DNA from: Streptomyces microflavus
Lineage (GTDB): Bacteria > Actinomycetota > Actinomycetes > Streptomycetales > Streptomycetaceae
NCBI RefSeq assembly: GCF_014650075.1
Contig: NZ_BMUG01000021.1
Location: 1 to 58,223, forward strand
Length of the DNA: 58,223 bases
Reading direction: 5' to 3'
Part shown: in pieces, positions 32,513 to 40,612 of the stretch
How the letters are laid out: the number at the start of each line of letters is the position of its first letter
Numbering within the stretch: the stretch's first letter is position 1
Notes under the pieces: model-generated
What the model was told of the DNA's origin: nothing
The model's database searches: none
Seen by the model: the letters and a program-made list of their open reading frames with translations, nothing else
Made by a program: the position numbers and the translations under genes

Positions 32513-33657
32513 CAGCGCCGTCCCTTCGGCAGGCCGAGCAGCCGCTCGGCGATGATGTCGCGCTGGATCTCGTTCGTCCCCGCGTAGACAGGCCCCGCCA
32601 GCGCGAAGACGTACCCCTCCGCCCACGGGCCGTCCGCCGCCTCCGCGTCCGGGCCGAGCAGGTCGAGCGCCGTCTCGTGCAGCGCTATGTCGTAGCCCGA
32701 CCAGAACACCTTGTTCAGGCTGGACTCCGCCCCGAGCACCGCCCCCGCCGCGAACCGGGACGCGGAGGCGGCCGTGAACAGCCGGTACGCCCGCGCCCCG
32801 ATCACCGCGTCCGCCACCCGGTCCCGCAGCGCCGTGTCCGCCGGGTCGCCCGCCTCCCGCCACAACTCCGTCAGCCGGTCGGCGGCGGCCAGGAAGCGGC
32901 CGGGGGAGCGGAGGGTCAGGCCGCGCTCGTCGCCGGTGGCCGACATGGCGATCCGCCAGCCCCGGCCCGGCTCCCCGATGACGTCCTCGTCCGGTACGAA
33001 GACCTCGTCCAGGAAGATCTCGGCGAAGGCGGGCTTCCCGTCCAGCCGCCCGATGGGGCGCACCGTGACCCCAGGGTCACGCAGCCCGAACATGAGGTAC
33101 GTGAGCCCCTGGTGCAGCTCGGCCGCCCCCGGGTCCGTACGGAAGATCCCGAACGCCCGGTCCGCGAACGCCGCCCGCGAGGACCACGTCTTCTGCCCCG
33201 ACAGCAGCCAGCCGCCCTCCGTCCGCACAGCACGCGACCGCAGCGCCGCCAGGTCCGAACCGGCCTCCGGCTCCGACCAGGCCTGCGCCCAGATCACCTC
33301 GCCCCTCGCCATCGGCTCCAGCACCCGGGCCCGCTGCTCCGCCGTGCCGTGGTGGAAGAGGGTCGGGGCGAGGAGGCTGATCCCGTTCTGCGAGACCCGG
33401 CCGGGGGCGCCCGCCGCCCAGTACTCCTCCTCGAACGCCAGCCACCCGAAGAGGTCCGCGCCCCGGCCCCCGTACTCCTCGGGCCAGGAGAGAGCCGACC
33501 ACCCGCCCCCGTACAGCTCCGCCTCCCACTCCCGGTGCGCGGCGAACCCCTCCGCCGTCTCCAGGGAGGGGAGCGGCCGGGCGGGCACATGGGCGCGCAG
33601 CCACTCCCGCGCCTCGGTCCGCAGTGCCTCGGTCTCCGCTGTCTGCGCCAGATCCAT
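32512..33657 (-). CDS. ipdE1: Acyl-CoA dehydrogenase, IpdE1 (FadE30)-like
   Basis: FAD-binding acyl-CoA dehydrogenase of 381 residues, matching the length of mycobacterial FadE30. Visible motifs are WSALSWPEEYGGRGADLFGW near residues 53-72, WAQAWSEPEAGSDLAALRSR (substrate/FAD contact) near 122-141, LSGQKTWSSRAAFADRAFGI, and the C-terminal GPVYAGTNEIQRDIIAERLL. With IpdE2 it is expected to form the heteromeric dehydrogenase for the 5-OH-HIP-CoA side chain. The start ATG 33657 is divergent from ipdF, with a KstR2-like operator between them. The ring-degradation role is inferred from gene order. Confidence 0.87.
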   Translation of the reverse strand: MDLAQTAETEALRTEAREWLRAHVPARPLPSLETAEGFAAHREWEAELYGGGWSALSWPEEYGGRGADLFGWLAFEEEYWAAGAPGRVSQNGISLLAPTLFHHGTAEQRARVLEPMARGEVIWAQAWSEPEAGSDLAALRSRAVRTEGGWLLSGQKTWSSRAAFADRAFGIFRTDPGAAELHQGLTYLMFGLRDPGVTVRPIGRLDGKPAFAEIFLDEVFVPDEDVIGEPGRGWRIAMSATGDERGLTLRSPGRFLAAADRLTELWREAGDPADTALRDRVADAVIGARAYRLFTAASASRFAAGAVLGAESSLNKVFWSGYDIALHETALDLLGPDAEAADGPWAEGYVFALAGPVYAGTNEIQRDIIAERLLGLPKGRR

Positions 33658-33683
33658 GGGGGCTGCCTTCCATGAGACCGTTC

Positions 33684-33703
33684 CCTAACAAGTGTTTGGT
33701 AGG
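33684..33703. promoter_or_regulatory. KstR2-like operator between ipdE1 and ipdF
   Basis: CCTAACAAGTGTTTGGTAGG contains AACAAGTGTTTGGT, one mismatch from the published KstR2 consensus AnCAAGnnCTTGnT. Its reverse complement shares 16 of 17 bases with the site at 42271-42287. Confidence 0.8.
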
Positions 33704-33748
33704 TTAACGTATGGCCCAAGCACCGTCGAGGAGTAGGGGGATGGGCCG

Positions 33749-34531
33749 ATGAGCGCACCGGACTACCTGCCGGGCCACGGCCTGCTGACCGGCCGCACCG
33801 CCGTCGTCACCGCCGCCGCCGGAGCCGGCATCGGCGGCGCCACCGCCCGCCGCTTCCTGGAGGAGGGGGCGCGCGTCGTCATCAGCGACGCCCACGCCCG
33901 GCGGCTGAAGGAGAGCGCGCACGCCCTCGCCGAGGAGTTCGGCGCCGACCGCGTCACCGCCCTGACCTGCGACGTCACTGACGAGGAGCAGGTCCGGGCC
34001 CTCTTCGCCCACGCCGAGCGCACCCACGGCCGTCTCGATGTCGTCGTCAACAACGCGGGACTCGGCGGCACCGCCGAACTCACCGAGATGACCGACGACC
34101 AGTGGACGAAGATCCTCGACGTCACCCTGAACGGCACCTTCCGCTGCACCCGCGCCGCCCTGCGCTCCCTCAAGGCCGCCGGCACCGGGGGAGTCGTCGT
34201 CAACAACGCCTCCGTCGTCGGCTGGCGCGCCCAGCGCGGCCAGGCCCACTACGCCGCCGCCAAGGCCGGCGTCATGGCCCTCACCCGCTGCGCCGCGCTC
34301 GAAGCCGCCGACTACGGCGTGCGCGTCAACGCCGTCGCCCCCAGCCTCGCCATGCACCCCCACCTCGCCAAGGTCACCTCGCCCGAACTGCTCGCCGAAC
34401 TCACGGAGAAGGAAGCCTTCGGCCGGTACGCCGAACCCTGGGAGATCGCCAACGTGATCGTCTTCCTCGCCAGCGGCTACTCCTCGTACATGACCGGTGA
34501 GGTCGTCGCCGTCAGCAGCCAGCATGCGTGA
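33749..34531 (+). CDS. ipdF: SDR-family oxidoreductase, IpdF-like
   Basis: NAD(P)-dependent short-chain dehydrogenase of 260 residues. The cofactor loop is AVVTAAAGAGIGGATARRF near residues 18-36, VVNNAG is at about 94, and the catalytic Ser, Tyr and Lys are in NNASVVGW and HYAAAKAG. The order ipdF-kstR2-fadA6, divergent from ipdE1, is that of Rv3559c-Rv3557c-Rv3556c in M. tuberculosis apart from an inserted PPE gene there. Its expected role is oxidation/reduction at C5 of the HIP-CoA ring system. ATG 33749 follows AGGGGG. The C-terminus lacks the common SDR ending GxxxxVDGG and ends in SSQHA. Confidence 0.85.
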   Translation: MSAPDYLPGHGLLTGRTAVVTAAAGAGIGGATARRFLEEGARVVISDAHARRLKESAHALAEEFGADRVTALTCDVTDEEQVRALFAHAERTHGRLDVVVNNAGLGGTAELTEMTDDQWTKILDVTLNGTFRCTRAALRSLKAAGTGGVVVNNASVVGWRAQRGQAHYAAAKAGVMALTRCAALEAADYGVRVNAVAPSLAMHPHLAKVTSPELLAELTEKEAFGRYAEPWEIANVIVFLASGYSSYMTGEVVAVSSQHA

Positions 34532-34549
34532 ACACCCGGGCCGCGGGCG

Positions 34550-34564
34550 GACAATGGCGGGGTG
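34550..34564 (+). promoter_or_regulatory. Candidate -10 box for leaderless kstR2
   Basis: GACAAT (34550-34555) lies 6 bases before GTG 34562. It could give kstR2-fadA6 a second, constitutive promoter besides the operator-controlled one upstream of ipdF. Confidence 0.45.
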
Positions 34565-35173
34565 CCTACCAAGAAGAAGCCCCAGGTGACCCCCACCCCC
34601 GAACGGCGCAGCGAACTCCTCGCCACCGCCGCCGAGGTCTTCGCCGCCCAGGGATACAACGCCACCACCGTCCGCCGGATCGCGGACGAGGCGGGGATGC
34701 TCGCCGGCAGCCTCTACTACCACTTCGATTCCAAGGAATCGATGATCGACGAGATCCTCTCCACCTTCCTCGACGAGCTCTGGCAGGGGTACGACGCCGT
34801 CCTGGCGGCCGGACTCGGCCCCCGCGAGACCATCGAGGCACTGGTCACCGAGTCCTTCCGGGAGATCGACCGGCACCGCCCCGCCGTCGCGATCTACCAG
34901 AAGGAGTCCAGGCACCTCGCCACCCAGCCCCGCTTCGCCTACCTCACCGACTCGCAGACGAAGTTCGAGAAGGCCTGGCTCGGCACGCTGGAACGCGGCG
35001 TCGCCGAAGGCGCCTTCCGCGACGACCTGGACATCCGCCTCACCTACCGCTTCGTCCGCGACACCGTCTGGGTCGCGGCCTCCTGGTACCGGCCCGGCGG
35101 ACACCACAGCCCCGAGGAGATCGCCCGCCAGTACCTCTCGATGGTGCTGGACGGGATCGCCCTGCGCACCTAG
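34562..35173 (+). CDS. kstR2: TetR-family repressor, KstR2-like
   Basis: A 203-residue TetR regulator; mycobacterial KstR2 is about the same size. The N-terminal HTH is RSELLATAAEVFAAQGYNAT followed by TVRRIADEAGMLAGSLYYHF (residues 16-55). The ligand-binding domain contains SFREIDRHRPAVAIYQKESR. In Mycobacterium, KstR2 is released from DNA by HIP-CoA and controls the HIP catabolic genes. Here the two operator-like palindromes in the window lie at the two divergent promoters of the same gene set. GTG 34562 is 6 bases after a GACAAT box, and 30 bp separate it from ipdF. Confidence 0.85.
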   Translation: MPTKKKPQVTPTPERRSELLATAAEVFAAQGYNATTVRRIADEAGMLAGSLYYHFDSKESMIDEILSTFLDELWQGYDAVLAAGLGPRETIEALVTESFREIDRHRPAVAIYQKESRHLATQPRFAYLTDSQTKFEKAWLGTLERGVAEGAFRDDLDIRLTYRFVRDTVWVAASWYRPGGHHSPEEIARQYLSMVLDGIALRT

Positions 35174-35196
35174 CCACCTCTCAAGGAGCAGCAGCC

Positions 35197-36354
35197 ATGG
35201 CCGAGGCCTACATCGTCGAAGCGGTACGGACACCCGTCGGACGGCGCAAGGGGGGCCTCGGGGCCGTCCACCCCGCCGACCTCGGCGCCCATGTGCTGAA
35301 GGAGCTGATGGCCCGCGCCGGCGTCGATCCGGCGGCCGTGGAGGACGTCGTCTTCGGCTGCCTGGACACCGTCGGACCGCAGGCCGGGGACATCGCCCGT
35401 ACGTCATGGCTGGCGGCCGGGCTGCCCGAGGAGGTGCCGGGCGTCACCATCGACCGGCAGTGCGGCTCCTCCCAGCAGGCCCTCCACTTCGCGGCCCAGG
35501 GCGTCCTCTCCGGCACCCAGGACCTCGTCGTCGCCGGCGGCACCCAGAACATGACCCAGATCCCCATCGCCTTCGCCTCCCGCCAGGCCGCCGAACCCCT
35601 CGGCCTCACCCAGGGCCCGTACGCGGGCAGCGAGGGCTGGCGCGCCCGGTACGGCGACGCGCCCGTCAACCAGTTCCACGGCGCCCAGCTCATCGCCGAG
35701 AAGTGGGGGATCAGCCGCCGCGACATGGAGGAGTTCGCCCTCACCTCCCACCGCCGGGCCGTCCGCGCCATCGACGAGGGCCGCTTCACCCGCGAGACCG
35801 TCGCGTACGGGGACGTCACCGCCGACGAGGGGCCGCGCCGCGACACCACCCTGGAGAAGATGGCCGCACTCAGCCCCGTCCTGCCCGGCGGCACGATCAC
35901 CGCCGCCTGCTCCTCCCAGGTCTCCGACGGAGCCGCCGCCCTGCTCATCGCCTCCGAGCGGGCCGTCGCCGAACACGGCCTCACCCCGCGCGCCCGGATC
36001 CACCACCTCTCCGTCCGGGGCGAGGACCCCATCCGGATGCTCTCCGCCCCGATCCCCGCCACCGCGTACGCCCTGAAGAAGACCGGCCTCACCATCGACG
36101 CCATCGACCTCGTCGAGATCAACGAGGCCTTCGCCCCGGTCGTCCTCGCCTGGCTGAAGGAGACCGGCGCCGACCCCGGGCGCGTCAACGTCAACGGCGG
36201 GGCGATCGCGCTGGGCCACCCGCTCGGCGCGACCGGCGCCAAGCTGATGACCACGCTCCTGCACGAACTGGAACGCACCGGGGGCCGCTACGGGCTCCAG
36301 ACCATGTGCGAAGGCGGCGGACAGGCCAACGTCACCATCGTCGAGCGCCTCTGA
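35197..36354 (+). CDS. fadA6: Acetyl-CoA acyltransferase (thiolase), FadA6-like
   Basis: Thiolase of 385 residues that would release acetyl-CoA or a chain-shortened CoA ester late in C/D-ring degradation. All catalytic motifs are present: TIDRQCGSSQQALHFAAQGV with the nucleophilic Cys near residue 89, NEAFAPVVLAWL, NGGAIALGHPLGATGAK with the catalytic His, and LQTMCEGGGQANVTIVERL with the second Cys near the C-terminus. ATG 35197 has AAGGAG at 35183-35188. It lies 23 bp after kstR2 and ends the left half of the HIP locus. Confidence 0.92.
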   Translation: MAEAYIVEAVRTPVGRRKGGLGAVHPADLGAHVLKELMARAGVDPAAVEDVVFGCLDTVGPQAGDIARTSWLAAGLPEEVPGVTIDRQCGSSQQALHFAAQGVLSGTQDLVVAGGTQNMTQIPIAFASRQAAEPLGLTQGPYAGSEGWRARYGDAPVNQFHGAQLIAEKWGISRRDMEEFALTSHRRAVRAIDEGRFTRETVAYGDVTADEGPRRDTTLEKMAALSPVLPGGTITAACSSQVSDGAAALLIASERAVAEHGLTPRARIHHLSVRGEDPIRMLSAPIPATAYALKKTGLTIDAIDLVEINEAFAPVVLAWLKETGADPGRVNVNGGAIALGHPLGATGAKLMTTLLHELERTGGRYGLQTMCEGGGQANVTIVERL

Positions 36355-36424
36355 CCCACACGGGGAGCGCCTCCGGCCCAGGCGGGCGACACCGGCCGTA
36401 CCCCTTCTGGTCAGCCAAGTTTTC

Positions 36425-36475
36425 CCTCGCGCGGTGTGGTGCGTCACGTCGCGCGAGGAGAGGACGTGCTACGGT
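36425..36475 (+). promoter_or_regulatory. Inverted repeat and -10 box upstream of the cold-shock gene
   Basis: A perfect 9-bp inverted repeat, CCTCGCGCG / CGCGCGAGG (36425-36433 and 36450-36458), precedes a TACGGT -10-like box (36470-36475). The right arm lies about where the -35 element would be, so it could be an operator; it could also serve as the fadA6 terminator. Confidence 0.45.
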
Positions 36476-36512
36476 GTTCCCGTTGCAGTTTTGGTACCCA
36501 TGAACTTTATGT

Positions 36513-36610
36513 GCGCCTGACGGGAATGCTTCCTCAGGCGCTTTATTGTTTTCCGGCTTTCTCCGGGTGGGGCTCAATGCGGCGACTTGGAATCCGTAAA
36601 GTGCGGATTC
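36513..36610 (+). promoter_or_regulatory. Structured 5' leader of the cold-shock gene (attenuator-like)
   Basis: An 8-bp stem GCGCCTGA / TCAGGCGC (36513-36520, 36534-36541) is followed at once by CTTTATTGTTTT, which looks like an intrinsic terminator inside the leader. A second stem, GAATCCG / CGGATTC (36590-36596, 36604-36610), lies just before the Shine-Dalgarno. The leader is conspicuously AT-richer than its surroundings. Confidence 0.6.
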
Positions 36611-36640
36611 TCGGCACTGCACCTCTTTTAGGAGAATGAC

Positions 36641-36844
36641 ATGGCTACTGGAACCGTGAAGTGGTTCAACTCGGAAAAGGGCTTCGGCTTCATCGAGCAG
36701 GACGGCGGCGGCGCCGACGTCTTCGCCCACTACTCCAACATCGCCACCCAGGGCTTCCGTGAGCTCCAGGAGGGCCAGAAGGTCTCCTTCGACGTCACGC
36801 AGGGCCAGAAGGGCCCGCAGGCGGAGAACATCGTCCCGGCCTAA
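36641..36844 (+). CDS. CspA-family cold-shock protein
   Basis: A 67-residue single-stranded nucleic acid-binding protein with one cold-shock domain. RNP1 is KGFGFIEQD (residues 14-22), RNP2 is DVFAHYSN (27-34), and the opening is the usual MATGTVKWFNSEKG. It probably acts as an RNA chaperone. TTTAGGAGAATGAC gives a strong Shine-Dalgarno. The long folded leader suggests post-transcriptional control. A strong terminator follows, and a DEAD-box helicase gene lies downstream, a common functional pairing for RNA remodelling. Confidence 0.97.
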   Translation: MATGTVKWFNSEKGFGFIEQDGGGADVFAHYSNIATQGFRELQEGQKVSFDVTQGQKGPQAENIVPA

Positions 36845-36868
36845 TTGCCGCGACGCGTACCTCTCTGA

Positions 36869-36905
36869 CCGGGGCCCGCACCGTGAAGGTGCGGGCCCCG
36901 GTTTG
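36869..36905 (+). terminator. Terminator of the cold-shock gene
   Basis: A perfect 14-bp stem (CCGGGGCCCGCACC / GGTGCGGGCCCCGG) with loop GTGAA, followed by TTTG. Confidence 0.92.
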
Positions 36906-37031
36906 TGCTGTTCGAGGAACAACCCGCTTTGTGCGCGCATCCTGGGGGCGCACGACAAGCGGTCGGACAAGCACATCGGCAGTGAACCGAATCCGCAGTT
37001 GCCCAGGAATCCCCCAGGAGGGCAATTCCGT

Positions 37032-38666
37032 ATGACTCGCTTCGAACGCCAGGACCGCACCCCCCGCTCCCGCCCGGCCCGTGGCCGCGGCCAGGGCGCG
37101 ACCGCGCAGGCGGCATCCAACCCCCGCGGCACCGCCGCCGCCCGCTCCAAGGCTCCGGCCCGCCGCCGCGCCACCCCGCCGCAGGGCGAGTTCGCCCTGC
37201 CGGAGATGGTGACCCCCGCGCTGCCCGCCGTCGAGGCCTTCGCGGACCTGGACATGCCGGCCGCGCTCCTCAAGACCCTCACCGCGCAGGGCGTCACCGA
37301 GCCGTTCCCGATCCAGGGCGCGACCCTGCCGAACTCGCTCGCCGGCCGGGACATCCTCGGCCGCGGCCGCACCGGCTCCGGCAAGACCCTCGCCTTCGGC
37401 CTCGCACTGCTGGCCCGCACCGCCGGCCGCCGCAGCGAGCCGCGCGCCCCGCTCGCCATGGTCCTCGTCCCCACGCGTGAGCTGGCCCAGCAGGTCACCG
37501 ACGCGCTGACCCCGTACGCCACCGCCGTGAACCTGCGGATGGCCACCGTCGTCGGCGGCATGTCGATCACCAAGCAGTCCGCCACCCTGCGGCGCGGCGC
37601 CGAAGTGCTCGTCGCCACCCCGGGCCGGCTCAAGGACCTCATCGAGCGCGGCGACTGCCGGCTGGACGAGGTCGCCATCACCGTCCTCGACGAGGCCGAC
37701 CAGATGGCCGACATGGGCTTCATGCCGCAGGTCGTCGCCCTGCTCAAGCAGGTCGAGGCGGACGGGCAGCGGATGCTGTTCTCCGCGACCCTGGACAAGA
37801 ACATCGACCGCCTCGTCAAGATGTTCCTCACCGACCCGGTCGTCCACTCCGTCGACCCGTCCGCCGGTGCGGTCACCACGATGGAGCACCACGTGCTCCA
37901 CGTCATGGACGAGACGGACAAGAAGGCCGTCGCCACGAAGATCGCCGCCCGCGAGGGCCGCGTGATCATGTTCGTCGACACCAAGCGCGCCGCCGACCGC
38001 TTCGCCAAGCGGCTGCTCGCCAGCGGTGTACGGGCGGCCGCCCTGCACGGCGGGCGCTCCCAGCCGCAGCGCAACCGGACCCTGGACCAGTTCAAGAACG
38101 GCCAGGTCACCGCGCTCGTCGCGACGAACGTGGCGGCCCGCGGCATCCACGTCGACGACCTCGACCTGGTCGTCAATGTCGACCCGCCCACCGACCACAA
38201 GGACTACCTCCACCGGGGCGGCCGTACGGCGCGCGCCGGGGAGTCCGGCAGCGTCGTCACGCTGGTGCTGCCCGAGGAGAAGCGGGAGATGACCCGGCTG
38301 ATGCAGGACGCGGGCATCGCGCCGCGCACCACGCGGGTCACCTCCAGCGACGAGGAGCTGTCCCGGATCACGGGGGCGCGTGAGCCCTCCGGGATCGCGA
38401 TCGTCGTCGAGGTCCCGCAGCCGACTCCGCCGAAGCAGCGGACGCGGGCGGGCGGTTCCGGTTCGGCCGGCTCCGGCGGGGGCGCGGTGCGCTCCGGGAG
38501 CCGGGGACGGGGACGGCGTGGGACCGGTGCGGGTGGCGCCGGTGGCGCCGGTGGCGGTGCGCAGGGTGGTGGCGCGGGTCGTTCCGGCGGCGCCGCGCGT
38601 TCCGGTGGCGAGTCCCGGGGTACGGGGCGCTCCGGCGCTCCGGCGCGGGGGCGTCGCGCCGCGTAG
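37032..38666 (+). CDS. DEAD-box ATP-dependent RNA helicase
   Basis: A 544-residue RNA helicase. The order of motifs is complete: Q motif EPFPIQGATLP, motif I GRGRTGSGKTLAFG, Ia PTRELAQQV, II DEAD in VLDEADQMADMGF, III SAT, and VI HRGGRTARAG. The N-terminal 45 residues are Arg-rich and the C-terminal 90 residues are Gly/Arg/Ser-rich, a probable RNA-binding tail. ATG 37032 has a perfect AGGAGG at 37016-37021. It follows the cold-shock gene but has its own start region after that gene's terminator. The 3' end runs into a Streptomyces-type palindromic repeat. Confidence 0.96.
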   Translation: MTRFERQDRTPRSRPARGRGQGATAQAASNPRGTAAARSKAPARRRATPPQGEFALPEMVTPALPAVEAFADLDMPAALLKTLTAQGVTEPFPIQGATLPNSLAGRDILGRGRTGSGKTLAFGLALLARTAGRRSEPRAPLAMVLVPTRELAQQVTDALTPYATAVNLRMATVVGGMSITKQSATLRRGAEVLVATPGRLKDLIERGDCRLDEVAITVLDEADQMADMGFMPQVVALLKQVEADGQRMLFSATLDKNIDRLVKMFLTDPVVHSVDPSAGAVTTMEHHVLHVMDETDKKAVATKIAAREGRVIMFVDTKRAADRFAKRLLASGVRAAALHGGRSQPQRNRTLDQFKNGQVTALVATNVAARGIHVDDLDLVVNVDPPTDHKDYLHRGGRTARAGESGSVVTLVLPEEKREMTRLMQDAGIAPRTTRVTSSDEELSRITGAREPSGIAIVVEVPQPTPPKQRTRAGGSGSAGSGGGAVRSGSRGRGRRGTGAGGAGGAGGGAQGGGAGRSGGAARSGGESRGTGRSGAPARGRRAA

Positions 38667-38697
38667 GGCGGCATTTCAGGCTGTCCGGCGGCCTTCC

Positions 38698-38798
38698 AGC
38701 CCGTCCGGCGATTGAGGACCGGGGTCCGGGGCAGAGCCCCGAAGGGCCCCGGCCTCGGTCACCGGCCTTCGTGGGTGTCCTCAATCGCCGGACGGGCT
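38698..38798. repeat. Streptomyces-type dispersed palindrome, probably also a bidirectional terminator
   Basis: Perfect 22-bp arms at 38698-38719 and 38777-38798 share the core GTCCGGCGATTGAGGAC and enclose 57 bp with a smaller hairpin (GGGGC-AGA-GCCCC). The ipdC stop codon (38781-38783) and last codons fall in the right arm. The core also occurs inside the DUF2752 gene. Confidence 0.92.
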
Positions 38799-39863
38799 TG
38801 AGTTGGCGGCCGGGCTGGATTCGGCGCCCAGAGCCGTGAGGGTCCGCTCGGCCTCCGCCATGATCCGGGCCACCAGCTCCGCCACGTTCGGCAGGTCCTC
38901 GATCAGAGCCGCCACCTGGCCCGACGCCATGATGCCCAGATCCGTGCGGCCGTCCACCATGGACGCCTTCAGCAGCATCGGCGTGTTCGCCGCCAGCAGG
39001 ACCTGGCTCCAGGTCAGGTCCTTGCCGTGCCGCAGCGCCAGACCGTCCCGCACCATGCCGAGCCGGCTCAGGCCGGAGATGCGCCGGAAGCCGGACGCCC
39101 GCCGCAGTGCGTGGTACAGCGAACGCAGCCGGCCCGCACCCTCCAGCTCCGCCACCATCTCCGTACGGAGCATCCGGTGCGGGAGCCCGTCCACGGCGGT
39201 CGTCAGGGTGATGTCCTTCACCGTGGCCGCCAGATAGCGGGCCTTCACCGCCTCCGGCACCGTCGAGTCCGAGGTCAGCAGGAACCTGGTCCCCATCGCC
39301 ACGCCCGCCGCCCCGTACGCCAGCGCCGCGACCAGCCCCCGCCCGTCGTGGAAGCCGCCCGCCGCGATCACCGGGATGTCCACCGCGTCCACCACCTGGG
39401 GCAGCAGCACCGTCGTCGCCACGTTCCCCGTGTGGCCGCCGCCCTCGCCGCCCTGCACGATCACCGCGTCCGCGCCCCAGGCCGCGACCTTCTCCGCATG
39501 GCGCCGGGCCCCCACCGACGGGACGACGACCACGCCCGCGTCCTTCAGCTCCGCGATGAGCTCCTTCGACGGGGCGAGCGCGAACGACGCCACCCGTACG
39601 CCCTCCTCGACGATGATCCGCACCCGCTCCCGCGCGTCCCCGGCGTCCGCGCGCAGGTTCACCCCGAACGGGGCGTCCGTCCGCGACCTCACCTCCCGTA
39701 CGGCGGAACGCAGTTGGTCGGGGCTCATGGTCGCGGAGGCCAGGATGCCGAGCGCCCCCGCCCGCGCGGTCGCCGTGACCAGGCGGGGGCCGGAGACCCA
39801 GCCCATCCCGGTCTGCACGATCGGGTGCCGGACGCCGGTGAGTTCGGTGAGCGCCGTGCGCAT
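38781..39863 (-). CDS. ipdC: NAD(P)H-dependent flavin oxidoreductase, IpdC-like
   Basis: FMN-dependent TIM-barrel protein of 360 residues, in the nitronate monooxygenase/2-nitropropane dioxygenase superfamily. It opens with GVRHPIVQTGMGWVSGPRLV and has VQGGEGGGHTGN near residues 137-148 and PVIAAGGFHDGRGLVAALAYGA in the phosphate-binding half. Mycobacterial IpdC (Rv3553) is a flavoprotein of the HIP pathway and follows ipdA-ipdB in the same order. Its ATG (39863) joins the ipdB stop as TGATG. The last residues, SSPSGD, and the stop are encoded by the dispersed palindrome, so the native C-terminus has been altered. Confidence 0.87.
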   Translation of the reverse strand: MRTALTELTGVRHPIVQTGMGWVSGPRLVTATARAGALGILASATMSPDQLRSAVREVRSRTDAPFGVNLRADAGDARERVRIIVEEGVRVASFALAPSKELIAELKDAGVVVVPSVGARRHAEKVAAWGADAVIVQGGEGGGHTGNVATTVLLPQVVDAVDIPVIAAGGFHDGRGLVAALAYGAAGVAMGTRFLLTSDSTVPEAVKARYLAATVKDITLTTAVDGLPHRMLRTEMVAELEGAGRLRSLYHALRRASGFRRISGLSRLGMVRDGLALRHGKDLTWSQVLLAANTPMLLKASMVDGRTDLGIMASGQVAALIEDLPNVAELVARIMAEAERTLTALGAESSPAANSSPSGD

Positions 39864-40612
39864 CAGGGCCGCACCTCACGGTTCCGGGTGGCCGCCGGGT
39901 CGATGACCTCGCGGATCAGGGCGAGTTCGGCGGGGGTGGGGTCGCGGGTGTACGGGACGTCGTCGGGGACGGTGAGGGTGAAGCCCGTCGCCTCGCGGAC
40001 CGTCTCCACCGTGACGCCCGGGTGGACCGAGGTCAGCCGCATCGAACGGTCCGGGGTCGCGAAGTCGAAGACCCCGAGATCGCTGACGACCCGGGGGATG
40101 CGGTGGAAGCGCGTGGCCGAGGGGCCGGCCGCCTCCGCCCGGTCGTAACCGACTCCGCAGACCATGTCGACCCGTTCGACGAAGACCCGGGGCGAGTGCC
40201 GGGGGATCCAGTAACTCACCGGGTTGTTGAGGGTGTTGACCGGTGCTCCGCGCACTCCCAGGAGCTGGCGGGCCGGCTGTTCCCAGTCGCCGATGCAGGA
40301 GATGTTCTGGTTGCCGAACCGGTCGATCTGGCTCGCGCCCATCATCACGTGCCGCCGTCCCCCGGTCACCAGGGTGAGGTGCTTGCGGTAGGGGAGCCAG
40401 CCCTCCGCCTCCCCGCCCGGGCCGACGATCGTCGCCTCGCCGTCCGTCAGCAGCAGTTCGGGGGCGAAGGTCAGCCGGGCCAGCCGTGCGCCGACGGACG
40501 GGATCGCCCCCATCGGACTGGCCAGTACCTCGCCGTCGCCGCGCCAGGCCTCCGCGCAGGCGATCACGCAGTACTCGGCACGGGTGATGCTCCGGGTGGC
40601 GGATGCGTTCAT
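39863..40612 (-). CDS. ipdB: CoA-transferase-fold hydrolase beta subunit, IpdB-like
   Basis: A 249-residue subunit of the class I CoA-transferase fold. With IpdA it is expected to hydrolyse the last steroid ring as a CoA ester (COCHEA-CoA in Mycobacterium). Features are ITRAEYCVIACAEAWRGDGE at the N-terminus, LTLVTGGRRHVMMGASQIDRF and GNQNISCIGDWEQPARQLLG, matching the GxGG-like and substrate-loop regions of the beta subunit. ATG 40612 overlaps the ipdA stop by 4 bp. It sits between ipdA and ipdC as in Mycobacterium. Confidence 0.9.
   Translation of the reverse strand: MNASATRSITRAEYCVIACAEAWRGDGEVLASPMGAIPSVGARLARLTFAPELLLTDGEATIVGPGGEAEGWLPYRKHLTLVTGGRRHVMMGASQIDRFGNQNISCIGDWEQPARQLLGVRGAPVNTLNNPVSYWIPRHSPRVFVERVDMVCGVGYDRAEAAGPSATRFHRIPRVVSDLGVFDFATPDRSMRLTSVHPGVTVETVREATGFTLTVPDDVPYTRDPTPAELALIREVIDPAATRNREVRP

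Noticed and set aside
36436..36639. Small ORF in the cold-shock leader
   Set aside because: It lies within the folded AT-rich leader, has no Shine-Dalgarno or family resemblance, and ends at the csp Shine-Dalgarno.
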